Shown: positions 1 to 12,138, counted from the first letter of the stretch. The stretch: 64,000 nucleotides of DNA from Microplitis mediator (GCF_029852145.1 NC_079973.1:18742422-18806421), one strand, 5' to 3'. Program-made: numbers and translations. The notes: generated by a model not told the origin, from the letters alone.

Positions 1-1537
1 GGCGTTTGTACTTTAAATATATAAATAAACAACGAAATCTAAATTAAGACTGTACTTAAATAACCTAACGGTTAATAAAATTCTTGTAATAATTGTTAAA
101 GTATTATTATAATTGACATCAACAAAATTATACAAGTTGATTCAATTTATACTACACTGATAGAAGGATTTATTTGAGAGTAATAAATCAGATTTATTAA
201 AACTCTTGTGAGAAGCTTCTTTGAGACAAATAAATACTTATTACAATTAAACCAATCGTTATTTTATATCTTAAATAAATGTTTGTAATATTAACAAAAC
301 CTTCTGTGACTTGAATAAATATTTGTTTCCACCAAATAATATTTATTAACAGTTAACAAATAATTCTTTGGCGAATATTATCGATAGATGGCTGCATATA
401 ATCATATATGTAATTTTATATATTAGCAAGAGACTAACAGAGACAGTAGTAAGTGTTGCCACACGGCCATATTTTATATAAAATGTAAAAATTATTTTAA
501 ATAATTGTTTGTTAATTATTTAATAAAAATAATTTTTTTATTATAATATATTATTTATCTTCCCACTTAAAATAAATTTAAAAAAATATTTTTATTATTT
601 ATATTTTTAGAGAATTAGGTTATATCTTCAAACACGTCAAATTGCGTCAAATAAATGAATTATTAAATAATAATAAATCATTCATTACATATTAATAAAT
701 ATTTTTTTGGTGCAAGAAAATGCTCTCTAATAAATAATTTGTTAATAAATATTTATTTGAGCTTGTTCATTAATAAACCATTTTTTAAATATTACCAAAT
801 CTTGTTAAATCCAAAGAAATCCTTATATTAGTTTATTTTATAACAATGACTGTTATACCCAATTTTATTTATTTTTTATACACATTTTTATATCACAATT
901 AAACAAATTTTAATTGTCATTAATTATATAGATATGGGTCTGATGATGTTAATTATCATTAACGAAACGTTACCCGCAAAAATAATAAAATTATGTCAAT
1001 TAAGCAGATCAGTAAAGCTGTTGTTCCTTCATTTAAATAATTAAAAAGTCTTATTGTTTCAAGAAATTCAACAAAAAAAAAAAAATAATAATAATAATTA
1101 TTATTATTATATTGAGTAGACTCGTTTGAGTTTTGGATGTTACAATAAATGAGCGTGATATCAGTAGAGTGTACAGTATACAATTTTATATGTACAGCTG
1201 GATAGTGTGAAACATGAATGCATGAAGAACGAAAGCACGACATATTTTTCTGTTTCGTTGGAAACCAATAACGCCAGTATTCTATGTAAAATACGACGCG
1301 AGCGTTTAAAATTGTTCCGTGAATGCATTTACAACAGTGTACTCACGCGGTTTCGGCTTACAAAGCTTTCATGACGGCAAAACGCATTTATATATGTATA
1401 TAAATAGTAATAGGGCAGTAAAAATATTAAATAAACCTCTGTGCGTTGCATATCGATTGCACAGAGACAACATATAAAATTTTATACACGAAAAAAAAAA
1501 GTAAATAGAAAAAGTATATCATATATTTTTTTTTTAC
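1..1537. other. AT-rich intronic sequence of OLA1, no exon seen
   Basis: Very AT-rich, with many AATAAATATTT-like runs. Segments near 156-175 (GATAGAAGGATTT) and 818-836 (AAATCCTTATATTAG) are weakly inverse, so a decayed inverted-repeat element may span 155-836. Open frames here look like chance. Confidence 0.35.
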
Positions 1538-1639
1538 AAACCATTTATTTTTCTTGCGAATGTAATCCTTTTCCGAGAGATTCACTAAGTAAATTACTGG
1601 CTTGGAAGTCAAGAACAAATATTTATTGAGCACATCGAT
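1538..1639 (-). CDS. OLA1: OLA1 exon 6 (G4-like NLSE motif)
   Basis: This 34-codon exon reads IDVLNKYLFLTSKPVIYLVN, then LSEKDYIRKKNKWF. The acceptor is ATATTTTAG and the donor GTAAAA at 1537-1536. The next exon would begin near the family's KEWVDK segment; nothing matching it is visible in 1-1537, so that intron continues past the left edge. Confidence 0.92.
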
Positions 1640-4600
1640 CTAAAATATTTATTAATAAGACAATGATGTAATTTTTGAATCAACTGAAATAAATAAATAT
1701 TTTTGTTAATTTAAAAATACCTACATCGTTAAGGCTCCAATCAGCGAATCTGACTTGGTTTTTTTCCTCTACCAAAACTGTTTTAACTTTTAAAAGTGTG
1801 TCCTATAATAAATAAATAATTATTATAATTTTATTTTATTAGTGCATTTAAATGCGAATTTATTTAAATAGTTTGGTAGTTAAAAAAAATAATAAATTGA
1901 TCTTTATTGATTTTACAATTCAAGTTACATTAGCTATTATGATAATAAACTCTCGTATATATTCGTACATATATTGAGCTTATTGTCGACATGCAATTCT
2001 TCACAGTTGAGTAAGTGTCATTATCTTTATAAAGTACCGATTTAACTGAGCGTGCAAGACTGTGAGGTAGGGCAAGTTAAAAAAGCGTTAACTATCTTCA
2101 AGTACCATATATTTATATATAAATTTAAAAAAAAGTTTTGTCGAAAACTTTGATATATATTACTAATGCAAAGTGAAATGTATTCTTAAAGTTGATTGGT
2201 ATGAAAGCAGCACTTAGATTTTTATTTACTCGTTTCGGAAACCGATGAATGCTACCCTTGAGCTCTTAATCCCGTAAAAAGTTATTTCGCGCACCTTAAT
2301 ATTTGCAATCGATTAAAGAACTTGTTGTTTGAGAGGAAATTCGCAAGCAATATACTTAGTATTTATTTGAATTTTTTTTCCCCTTTTTTCATTTATTCAA
2401 GATACGATTGGATATTTTATTCGTGATATACCGACATTACATTTGAATTGGACTTTGAGACTAAAACTCTGTATTTTATTTTATTTTTTTTAAAGTCATT
2501 TTAGAATATAATTATTTTGTTTGGTATTCAGTTTAAAAAAAAAAAAGGTCTAAAAGCAAAAATAATAAACCTGTTATTAATAAATTAAATTTGAATATTT
2601 CACTGTAAAAAATTGGGAGTGAACTCGAAGTGATTACGGATTTCATTTAAATCTGAATTTACTCCGTCAATCAGATTTCCGGAGTTTAAAAAAAAACATT
2701 CTGTATACGAAGTGAATATTAAATTTAAACTCCAATTCGAAGTTTGGATATTAAAATAAACTCTTTTCAGGAGTGAATTTTACTCTAGACTGGATTTTCA
2801 ATATTAAATTAAACCCTTTGAATAAGCAATCATCCGCTCCGCATTCACTCCGGATTTATTTCCCTAATTTTTTACAGTGTAATAAAAAAAAGTAAAATTT
2901 TATGTGATATATTTAGATAGTGGACAAACAAATTTTATATAAACAATGCATTGTATACAACGAAATGAACTTCCCCTATCAAAAAATCCATGTGGGAATC
3001 CAGCCTAGATTCCTGTATTGGTTCCCACATGGCATTTTCGTATGGATTCCCATATGGTTTCCTATAGAAATATTGATCTGTTCTAACCCCGGATTCTATA
3101 GAAATTACTTATATAGAAACCCAGATTCTTATATGAATTTCCCTTAAAGAAATCCATATATCCAAGTTAGGAAATAAGAATCCAGGTACCCTGTTTCCTA
3201 TGTGGATTTCCCATATTAAAATCCAGATACCCATGGGCTCCTACATGGATTCTTACATAAATCCATACTTTTCTATATGGATTTCTAAGGGTTCCCATGA
3301 AATCCCACATGAATTTTTTTGATAGGATCGTCATCAGATAATAAGTCACTAAATTAGACAATTGTAACGGACATAATATTATATATGAATAAAATTCAGT
3401 AAACTTACGTATTCAGGCTTAAGTTTCTTGTCATTACCACGTACGACTAATTTTTCTAATTTTTCGAGATGACCATTCAGCATTTCGACGTCTTTAAGCC
3501 GTAACTCTTCGCAAATAATCTCTAGATCTCTTACTGGGTTTACTTCACCCTCAATATGGGTCACATCATCGTCTTCGAAAGCTCCTAAATTAATAATTTT
3601 AATAAGCAAACAAACGGAAATGAAATTATTGATATTTATGAATTTCTGGTCGGAAAAGGAATTGAGTTTCTTGGTAGCATTTATTTATTTTAATGTGGTG
3701 TAATAAAAATAAAGTAATAGCTTTAATGAGTTATAAAATAACGTAATGAATATTTACAATAGACAAAAAATAAAAGATAAAAAAATTTACAAATGGATAC
3801 AAATAACGGAGTCGAGGAGAAAACATCACGCACAAGAGACTCGATCGTGTAACCACGACAATTAGGCGTCTAAGTGACACGCAACCGTTATTGACTCTCT
3901 AATTCAATTACTCGACACGTTTTCCGCTGTCGTATTTATACTTTTTTTTTTTACCCAGTATAATTCCGCGAGTAGACACTAATAACCCGTTATTTCAATA
4001 AGCAAATATATTTCCTTGTGATGTGCATTAAAGTTCATGAATGTACAGTACAGTAATACACGTAATGCAAGTCGAGGGGTGAATATGTCGCGTCTAAACG
4101 TCGACGACCCTTGTGCATTGTCGACGAGGACGATCGTGCACAAAGTTTTCACATGAGAATTGTAAAGAGACAATCTTGTTATTTATGAAAACGATCAATA
4201 TCGACTGTGTATGACAAATTGCAGTCTACATTAATAATTATATGCTGTAATTGTAATATAATTGAATAATTACTACTTTACATTTTATTTCCGTAAAAAA
4301 AAAAAATGGTCATTTTTATAAAAAAAAAATTTTTTCATTCAATTTAAACGATATTTTAAATATAATTACCAGGGGTTGTACTAATTATTGATAGTTTAAA
4401 AGATATTTTATAATTTTTTAATTATGAGTAATTGAAAAATTTTATTAACCCATGAGATTTTTGTTCACGCAAAGCTTATTTTATTACCGACTTAGAATTA
4501 TTTTATTGAAAAAGAAAAATTAAAGTAGTGGTCGCAGATTTTTTTTTGAATTGAAAAAATCATTTTGTACACTGTAAAAATTTGCGGAGTGAATTTGCGG

Positions 4601-7600
4601 ATTAAATCCGGAGTAATTGCAGTGCGAATGACTGCTCTTCAAAGTGAAATTTACTCCGAAAGGGAGTTTATTTCGATATTAAAACTCTGAATCGAAGTAA
4701 ATGCGGATTTAAATAAAATTCAGACCACTCCGCTGAAAAGACAAACTCCGTACTTACTCTGTGGGCGGAGTGATTTTTTTTAAAAGCTCCGAAATTCCGA
4801 GTAAATTTGGGTTTAAATAAAATTCGTAATCACTTCAAATTCACTCCCGTTTTTTTACAGTGTATAAATTTACATAAAACTATAATTTTGAAAAATATTT
4901 TATAATTTTTGATGAACAAAATTTTAGAAAATTCTGAATCAATTTGTTCTTTTTATTTCTCATAAATTAATAAATTTTTTTAAATTTACAGTTTTTCAAA
5001 TTCATCAAAAAAATTTTAATTGAATTCAATTAAATTTATCAGAATCTCGATATTAAATCGACCATCGATTTTAAAAAATCGAATGTAATGACATACAATT
5101 GACTTACGTGAAAATATGAACCACAAAAAATATTTTAATACAATTTCTGTCCAAGACATTTTTGGTTTTATTATTATTGAAAATTGAAAAATGTATATTA
5201 AAAATTAAAAAAAATAACTTACTGCACAAATGATAAATTGCATCGCAAGCATTAATATGAGAAAGAAATGCATTTCCTAAACCCTGTCCTTCAGCCGCAC
5301 CTTTGACGAGCCCAGCAATATCAACAACATTTAAAAATGCCGGAACTTTGCTGCAAAAATTACCACAGAAAGAAAAAATTAATTAATTAGTATAACACAG
5401 AAGTAAAAAAAAATAATATAATTATTTGACAAAGTACACAATGGGTTAAATTAATTCGCATAGTCATTAAATTTTAATGTCATCACATAAACTCATACCA
5501 GGGGTTACTTTTGAATTACGGATCAAAGGGCTGAGTTCACGTGTGGCCTAGATTAAGGGTGTTGTAAAATAAGAGAGAGTAAGTGTAATGCTTAAATGCA
5601 ATAAGAGAGATAAAGTGACTGGGAAATTTGCAATGACAATGCATTTAAATGCTAATGCCGACCTCATTAAACAATTAGTCTTTGAAGACTGGCTTTAGTA
5701 TTGTACCTAGTTGTAGTGATACTGCATAGCAGTGGGATGATGGGTGCTGATTAGTCAGCTTTTATTACGCGCTGTTGGATTCGACAACACGTGGCTTTAA
5801 ACTTAAACAACTGAGGATCGGGCGTTTAAAGTAAACTCTAAACTATCATATACATTTTGTTCTTTGATCTTTCTTTTTATTCTTCAAAATAAATTTAAAT
5901 ATTTATAGTTTCTAGTATTTTATTTACTGACGTGACGTCTGATGTCGAATTTGAAATACCGTTTAAATGAAAATAAAAAATTATTTACGTTCAAATATTT
6001 AAATATGTCATTAAGAAATTTTCGAATGTCACAATGTCTTATGCATGACAATCTCTAGTGTTCGAACAGAATCCGGAGTACTGTACATATATAGTAAAAT
6101 TTATGTACTACTAAAGCTCTGTTTGGTGTGTCAGTATATGTATATATATTTTGAAAAGGAAATTCGGCGTAATTTACATTGCAGATCACGTTTTGTGAAA
6201 ACGTGACCCTCACTCCCTTTGCTGTATCTCTACTGGGCTGGATAAAAGCAGTCGCTGCAAAGACGTATGGAAATTACGACAGTTATTCCGAATCGTTTCC
6301 TCTACAAAGACTTTAACATACATATGCTACATATATTTATTTTATCGATTGATGAATTTATATTTTTTCTGTTAATATTTAAACTGTAATATTTATATTT
6401 ATTTTTTTAAAGTTTAATTAATCTTAAAATTTCAACAAAATTTTTTAAACTCAGTGCGATAATTTTATACACAGAAAAAAATAAACTTTAAAAATTAGTG
6501 ATTGAAGCTATACCCGGAACCTGGGTGTCAATATAAGGAACTTTAACATTCCAAACAATAAATTTTATAATACGTCTCATAAATTTTTTACACTGTAAAA
6601 AATTTACGGAGTGAACACGAAGTAAATCCGGAGTGAATGCGGAGTGGATGACTGTTTATTTAGTTAATCTCCTCGGAGTGAAATTTACTCCGAAGGGGAG
6701 TTCATTTTAATATTAAAACTCCAAATCAGAGTGAATGCGGATTTAAATAAAATCCACACCACTCCAAAATCACTCTGCTGGAAAGACAAACTCCCTATTT
6801 ACTCCCTATGCGGAGCGATTTTTCTTTAAGCTTCGAAACGTCGAGTGACGGAGTAAATTCGGACTCAAATAAAATCCTTGATCACTCCATTGCGTCAAAA
6901 AACTTAGTGTTAACAATTTTTGTGTTAAATATTTAACACTTTTTTGTGTTGATTTAACAGAATAAATGTTAAATGTACACATAAAAGTGTTAAATATTTA
7001 ACATTAAGTTTTTTGACGCAATGACGCAAAATTTTTTACTGTGTAACTATATTTTACTATTAAGTCGCACCAACAGTATTAATCCTGTTGCAGCAACAGT
7101 AAATTTTTTTCCGTGCAATTATTCATTTTTCCTGTATAGACAATAAATTTTAATAATTATCCTATAATTTTTAACGTTTTAATTATAGATAAAAGAATTA
7201 CTATTTAGAATGATAGTATTTTACGGATCACTTTATCAGTCTATTACTTGTCGTTTCTCAATTTATATAGATAATTTTTTTCCGTGTAACAACAATTTAT
7301 ATATTATTAATTATTCATTTCATTATAATTATTATATAAAATTACATATTAAAACTTACCTAACTGGTTTGAAATACTCGCATAAGTAATCGAACCTTGA
7401 ATCTGGAACTGGTACGCGACGTGCTCGAAAAAAATATTAAAACAAGTTAGAAAAAGTAATTCTAAATATTATTTTTACCAAAGTAATAAATTCGGACTTG
7501 ATACTTATTTTCATTAGGGTCAATTGTACAAAACGGAAAATTTTCAGCAGCAGCTTGACTCTTTGTCAGGACATTAAAAAACGTCGATTTCCCAACATTG

Positions 7601-7689
7601 GGAATCCCAACAATTCCGATCCTGAGATTCGTACCCACTCGTCCGATGAGCGGCTTCCGTTCGGGCTCCTCAACTTTCTTGGGGGGCAT
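1538..7689 (-). CDS. OLA1: Obg-like ATPase 1 (OLA1/YchF family), 5' six exons, 3' end off the window
   Basis: OLA1 is a cytosolic TRAFAC GTPase-family protein that hydrolyses ATP and is linked to ribosomes and stress responses (family knowledge). Six exons on the minus strand join in phase: 7509-7689, 7360-7420, 5223-5350, 3409-3584, 1725-1802 and 1538-1639, giving 726 nt or 242 codons. The usual family length is about 395-400 residues, so roughly 155 residues (rest of the G domain and the TGS domain) lie left of the window. Visible motifs are the P-loop GIPNVGKST (residues 28-36), TIDPNE (55-60), DIAG (91-94) and NLSE (228-231), the family's replacement for the NKxD motif that explains ATP preference. 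The start is the ATG at 7687-7689 (MPPKK, as in animal OLA1); an in-frame ATG five codons upstream is possible. Introns 2-5 have GT-AG ends; intron 1 is unusual and has its own entry. Introns 2-4 hold MITEs. Recognition is from memory of the family, not a search. Confidence 0.93.
1725..1802 (-). CDS. OLA1: OLA1 exon 5
   Basis: This 26-codon exon starts DTLLKVK and ends FADWSLND. It is phase 0 at both ends, between acceptor TATTATAG and donor GTAGGT. It matches the less conserved stretch before EVLNKHLF in animal OLA1. Confidence 0.85.
2601..2879. mobile_element. MITE family A copy 1 (GGAGTGAA-rich)
   Basis: Starts CACTGTAAAAAATT and ends AATTTTTTACAGTG followed by TA. The body is full of GGAGTGAA/TTCACTCC motifs arranged as an imperfect palindrome. 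It has no coding capacity and lies in an OLA1 intron. Confidence 0.8.
2975..3326. repeat. Inverted-repeat element with CCTATCAAAAAA ends
   Basis: The left end CCTATCAAAAAATCCATGTG pairs with the right end CACATGAATTTTTTTGATAG. The interior consists of repeated TTCCCATATGG / ATCCATATG-type motifs. Open frames on both strands here follow from this low-complexity body. Confidence 0.7.
3409..3584 (-). CDS. OLA1: OLA1 exon 4
   Basis: This 176-nt exon encodes AFEDDDVTHIEGEVNPVRDL through DKKLKPEY, a highly conserved helical insert of the OLA1 G domain. The acceptor is TTTAG and the donor GTAAGTTT, with exit phase 0. Confidence 0.93.
4570..4862. mobile_element. MITE family A copy 2
   Basis: CACTGTAAAAATTTGCGGAG at the left, TTTTTTACAGTG at the right, flanked by TA on both sides (4568-4569 and 4863-4864), as expected for a TA target duplication. 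It lies in an OLA1 intron. Confidence 0.85.
5223..5350 (-). CDS. OLA1: OLA1 exon 3 (G3 motif)
   Basis: This 128-nt exon encodes KVPAFLNVVDIAGLVKGAAE and onward to HLC, including the DIAG G3 motif. The acceptor is TTTTTGCAG and the donor GTAAGT, with exit phase 1. The split codon with exon 4 restores R in HLCRAFEDDD. Confidence 0.93.
6470..7285. mobile_element. Family M element, interrupted by family A and family B insertions
   Basis: Ends CACAGAAAAAAATAAACTTT and TTTTTTTCCGTG, with TA on both sides (6468-6469, 7286-7287). Its inner sequence matches, in reverse, the family M element at 32546-35129. A family A MITE sits inside at 6591-7043 and a family B piece at about 7070-7115. Confidence 0.75.
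6591..7043. mobile_element. MITE family A copy 3, carrying a further palindrome
   Basis: Starts CACTGTAAAAAATTTACGGA after TA and ends TTTTTTACTGTG before TA. Near its right end is a separate palindrome, 6888-7023, with arms CATTGCGTCAAAAAACTTA / TAAGTTTTTTGACGCAATG and inner TTAAATATTTAACAC repeats. This is probably a later insertion. Confidence 0.75.
7360..7420 (-). CDS. OLA1: OLA1 exon 2
   Basis: This 61-nt exon encodes RVPVPDSRFDYLCEYFKPV and ends in phase 2 before a strong donor GTAAGTT (7359 downward). The C that starts exon 3 completes a serine codon. Confidence 0.9.
7421..7508 (-). other. OLA1: OLA1 intron 1: AT-AC type reading or nested 55-nt GT-AG intron
   Basis: Read as 5' ATAAGT ... 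GCAC 3' (88 nt), this intron joins GAA A to GT CGC GTA and gives NESRVPVPD, the sequence expected in animal OLA1. No GT-AG pair gives that junction. A GT-AG intron nested inside it (7424-7478, 55 nt, donor GTAAAA, acceptor TCGAG, branch-like CTAAC) is also in phase, but leaves 11 extra residues between NE and RVPVP. ATAAGT donors belong to the known U2-dependent AT-AC class. Which form is used cannot be decided from sequence alone. Confidence 0.6.
7509..7689 (-). CDS. OLA1: OLA1 exon 1 (start codon, P-loop)
   Basis: Codes for residues 1-60 plus one base of codon 61. It holds the MPPKK start, the GIPNVGKST nucleotide-binding loop and the TIDPNE segment. If the alternative GT-AG donor at 7478-7477 is used, the exon extends to 7479 and adds coding sequence without a stop. 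Confidence 0.9.
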
Positions 7690-8640
7690 TCTGTGCACAT
7701 TCATCAGTTATAATGTTGAGTTTATTATAGATCAGAGTTGTTATATATTATAGGGTGTTTCAGACACAAAGGAAATTTCAGACACTATTAAAGAATACAA
7801 GATGGTTGCAAGGAACCTACGAATCAGTCCTACAAGCATTTAGACAGTACTCTATTTATCTAGGAATTCAAAACTAAAAATACGAAAATTATTGATAATT
7901 ACAGCATTATAAGTATACATATATAGAAGACAGGCAGCTCTGCATTGAAATCGTCTACTTATATACTACTGTATTAGTGTAAATGAATAGATGCGCCTTA
8001 ACTCTTATACGCGCCGTCACTTTATTATTACTGCCGCTTCTGCTGCCACTTGATACAATCGTTTCCGCGATCATTTTACGATTTTAAACTAATCGCCTAA
8101 GGCTTTATTTCTACCGTAACTATTTTTTTTTATTTCAACTTCAACTTCATCTTATAGACTTACAGTATTCGAGTAAAGAACTTGAATTACCTCTTCACTT
8201 TTATCTCTATTATAAATCTTTATAATTTTTTTCCAATTAAAATTTTTTTTCTCAATGACTACTGGGCTGAAAAAATATTTTTAAAATTCGTTCAATGAAA
8301 ATCATGACTCGATTTTAATTAAATTTGTAATAAAAATTTTAAGTTACAGTTTCTTATTTACAAAAAGACAAATATAAATTAATATTTTAATTTAGTTTAC
8401 TATGTATATGTATTTATATATATTCGCATTTACGCTCCTGGTTTGCACGGCTGAAAATGAAAATGATCGTGGTCTCTGGCACGCCCCGAATCCACCCTCC
8501 CATAATCTTTAAAAGACACTGGTACCGACTACGACTTAAGAGTATTCCTTTTTTTTTTCATCATCATCATCTTCATCCTTTTCATATATATGTATATGGA
8601 TAGATATAAGTATATGTGAAATGCCTAGGGGGTATATAAA
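7690..8640. other. Region upstream of OLA1, no gene recognised
   Basis: The OLA1 promoter and 5' UTR should lie here. I see no convincing core promoter motif and no repeat family. Confidence 0.3.
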
Positions 8641-9200
8641 AAAGTAAAGTTGACTGAATGCGTGGTTTTGCTTGAATATGCGCTCGCGGTGACTAATTAT
8701 ATTAATGCGTACGGCATCGAACGATAGCAGTGTTTACCACAAGATTACCGTTGGTATCTCTGGGGACCGCGGAGAGCAAAAGCTTGGATCTTCTCTTGGT
8801 TATATCAAACGATAAAACCGTGCAGAAAGAAGTGGAGGTTGGTTAGGTTGACTGGTCGAGGAGAATACATAAGACTGGTGATGTTGCGGCCGCGGGCGCT
8901 GCCGCGCGAAGTATTAAGTATTAAAGTAACCAGAGAAAAGGATGGCGGATCTGAAGAGCCACTGAAGAGTACACCGCCGCGATAGTATAAGAGCATACAA
9001 TAAGGATATAACTAAATAATAATAAAAATATGAATAAGAATAAGATGACGATGAAGAAGGTTATGGGGGAGGAATATGCCGGGCAGAGGCTTGATCACTG
9101 GGCACCGCGACCACGAATCACCGGCATCACGCCGAGAATCCGCAACTGAGCCCCAGGCCGCCAATCCGCCACCGTCTCTTGTGATTCACCGGCTTCTTCT
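8641..9200. other. GC-rich unique island, candidate promoter or first exon
   Basis: Base composition rises sharply above the AT-rich surroundings (for example GCGGCCGCGGGCGCTGCCG near 8885-8903, and 9076-9190). The plus strand has an ATG at 9076 opening a frame that begins MPGRGLITGHRDHESPASRR and continues rich in P, A and S to about residue 36. No confident donor or homology is visible. It could be an upstream exon of a gene on the plus strand, or the OLA1 promoter region. Confidence 0.3.
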
Positions 9201-9435
9201 CTCCCCACAAATCTTAAATTCTCTCTTTCTTCTCTCTATTTACCTCTTTATCGTCTTTTATTATCCTTTAAACATTCATCGGCTATTTTATATTTTATGA
9301 TTTCTTACATTTTATGTCTGACCACAAAATTTATATTTATTTTTCCTTCATTTCATAAAAAATTTTTTAACTATTAATTTTTATCAATACTTTACTTCAT
9401 TATTTTTTAGATTAAATAAATTGTCTTTTATATAT

Positions 9436-9835
9436 GATTCTAAAGTTAGCGGACAGGCCACAATTTTTGAATTTTTTTATTCAACAATTCAATTTCATAA
9501 GGAAAAATAATTAAAAATATGCACATGTAGAAAATTAAAAAAACTACAGGTGCAATTTTTTTAAATATGTTTTTTTATAATTTATTGTTTTTCAAAAATC
9601 CAAAAATTATTAGACGTTGGCTAATTTGTGATCCTGAAGTTGACAGACAATTAACAATTTTGAATTTTGTTTTTTTTTTTCAGCAAATCAATTGCAAGAA
9701 AAATAAAAATTTAAAATATGCACATGGAGAAAATTAAAAAAGCTACAGGTGCAAATTTTTAAATATTTTGTTTTCTATAATTTATCATTTTAAAAAAAAT
9801 TTAAAAAATTATTAGATGTCAGTTAACTTCAGTAT
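9436..9835. repeat. Two-copy tandem duplication, period about 194 bp
   Basis: The segment starting GATTCTAAAGTTAGCGGACA at 9436 recurs as GATCCTGAAGTTGACAGACA near 9630. Both continue through ATATGCACATG, GAAAATTAAAAAA and CTACAGGTGCAA. The copies have diverged by substitutions and small indels. Confidence 0.65.
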
Positions 9836-10611
9836 CATTTTTTATATTTATACAGATAAATATTTCACTTAAATTCCTGTTTATAAAGGACAATTTTTTT
9901 TTTAATTTTGAAAAAAAATTTCTTGTTTATATTCGAATATTTAGTCACGAAATTTTCAAATAATTTAAATTCGCGGGCACTTGACAGTAACGCCCACTGA
10001 CGGTGAGTCTTAAAAATCAAATCTCTCTGCATTCCACCAGTAATGGATTAAAAAACATAACCTGATGTTGCAAATAAAAATTAAAAAGCCTGACAATAAA
10101 AGAACAATAAATGCAATCTACTACTTCTCAGAATTGATTGAAATATCAAAAGAATATACTTACAAATAATATATGAAAATTTTATTTTATAAATACTAAA
10201 TACAATTTTGAAATTATAAACTGAATTATAATTTATCTTTTACTCCAAATTATACTTAAATCATCTAAATTGACAAAGTAATTTTAAATAGTTTATTATA
10301 AAAAATACCTGCTTTTTAAATCCAATCAATACCGGCGTATGTAAGGATAAATATTAAATGTTTGGCACAACGTGTGTGCTATTTCGACAGTGCAAGTACA
10401 CACGGCACGAGAAAATATGACGTCAGATATGAGGTTATTTTTTTAATATTTCTTTTTTACAGGATCCAGTTTTATCCGCAGATATTAAAGAAGAATTGCA
10501 GTTTAAAAGGTAAATGATAAAACAGATGAATTTAATTTGAAAAAAAAAATAAGTTTTCATTTATTCAATAATTTGTTTTTTCAATCTACATATTTTTTTA
10601 TTTATTTAAGG

Positions 10612-11649
10612 TAAATTTTCCAATACCGGAACGATTTGTTAATCATTATATTATATTTTAACTCGTACGCGATGAAATTAAATAAAACTTTCTTTATTTA
10701 AAACATTAATATTTTAGTTACAAAATAGGATATAAAATAGATTTCAGAATATATCCGAAATATGAAAAAAAAAAAAATGTTAATTATAGCAATAGTCTCG
10801 GATCCATGACTTCTTCATGTCTCTCAATGGTTTTGCTAAGAAATTAGTCAATGGTCTTAAGCTTATAGAAACTGATAAAATTACTTTTCAATAATTTTTT
10901 TTTTTGTATATGCATCTTAAATGACATAAAATTCAAGAAAACATATTAACAATATGAAAAAAATAGTATTATTATATTAATTTTACTGTTCGTCTATTGG
11001 TACACCAAAATGAACCCGTGCCCAGTACCGGAACAGTCAGTCATATTAATGTTATTAATGTTATCGATAGACATTAACGGTGAGTTTTATTGACTGGCTA
11101 AAGCAAGTGCAAGATTAATTATTACTAGAGACCTAATATTTAATGCAGTAAGTATGATTGTTATAAAAAATGCATTAAATATAGATAAACTCTGATTGAA
11201 ATGATAAAAAATACATTTTTGTGTTTAATTTTTTTTTTTTAATTATTTTTATAGTATAATCTCAAACGATAAATTTTGTTTCTATTATTCAGTTCAAAAT
11301 ATATATTTTTTATTAAATATTTAACCATTTAAAAATTTTAAATGCATTTTACATTAATATTATTTAATAATTGTTAGTATTTTCACTATGAATAAATGCA
11401 CGTCAGTGCAAAAAATAACTCATTTTATTTACTGTTCCGGTATTAGGACAAGGCTATTTCAGCGTTCCGGTATTCGTTCTTTTGGGTGTCATAGAAAAAA
11501 TTTTTTTTTTTTTTTTTTGTATTAAATTTAAGAAAAATTTCTATTCTATATGATGCAATAAATTATTTTGGTTTATATTCTATTTGAATATTTTTAAAAC
11601 GATAAAAATCAGTCTTATACCCTTCGTCGTTCCGGTATTGGGACATTTA
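10612..11649. mobile_element. Non-autonomous TIR element, GGTAAAT ends
   Basis: The left end GGTAAATTTTCCAATACCGG is the inverse of the right end CCGGTATTGGGACATTTACC. Further inverse CCGGTATT/AATACCGG pieces lie inside (about 11023, 11445 and 11474). Flanks are TTATTTAA and TTATTTAT, which may be an 8-bp target duplication but overlaps a TTTA run. No coding frame. Confidence 0.6.
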
Positions 11650-12138
11650 CCTTATTTATTTATTTATTAATATCGTACGCCAATCGGCTATATACAACTG
11701 GTTACAAAATATAGTTACAAATATAAGGGAAACTACGATTTGAAAGTAGAAACATATTCACTTATAGTTAAACTTTGACGTTTTTGACTGAGGAAAGAAA
11801 AAACTTGATTAATTATTTAGAAGATTTTTAATATTTGAGTGAAAAACTGGAAGAGATCCACTAAAAAAATTGATTTCTGAATTGAACTCATTTACTTGGT
11901 TAGCTACTCTATTGTACGGTCCATTAATTACGTAGTTTTTATTAGATCTTAGCGTATTAATTATCCGGTTGCTTTTGAGACACGGCTTATCACAGACTAT
12001 ACTAAAGCTTCCTAGTATATCAGGCGAATCAATCAATCCATTAATGATTTTATAGAAGGTCAGGTCAGTTATTTGTTTTCGAGCGGATAGATTCTTGATT
12101 AAAAAAGAATTTTTATAATTACGTTTAAAAGAATGATA
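11650..12138 (-). pseudogene. 5'-truncated non-LTR retrotransposon (jockey-type RT C-terminus)
   Basis: A minus-strand frame from 12138 to 11809 contains ARKQITDLTFYKIINGLIDS followed by a tail that includes NGPYNRVANQVNEF and ends SLPVFHSNIKNLL. This is the arrangement seen at the C-terminus of jockey-clade reverse transcriptases (family knowledge). The ORF stops at 11809. About 160 bp of 3' sequence follows, ending in a (TAAA)-like tail that reads as TTATTTATTTATTTATTA on the plus strand at 11650-11670. Everything upstream of the last ~110 residues is missing, so this is a dead-on-arrival LINE copy. Confidence 0.65.

Noticed and set aside
7479..7508. Frameshift or pseudogene in OLA1 at exon 1/2
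   Set aside because: Two in-frame splicing solutions exist and all other exons are intact, so a broken gene is not needed.
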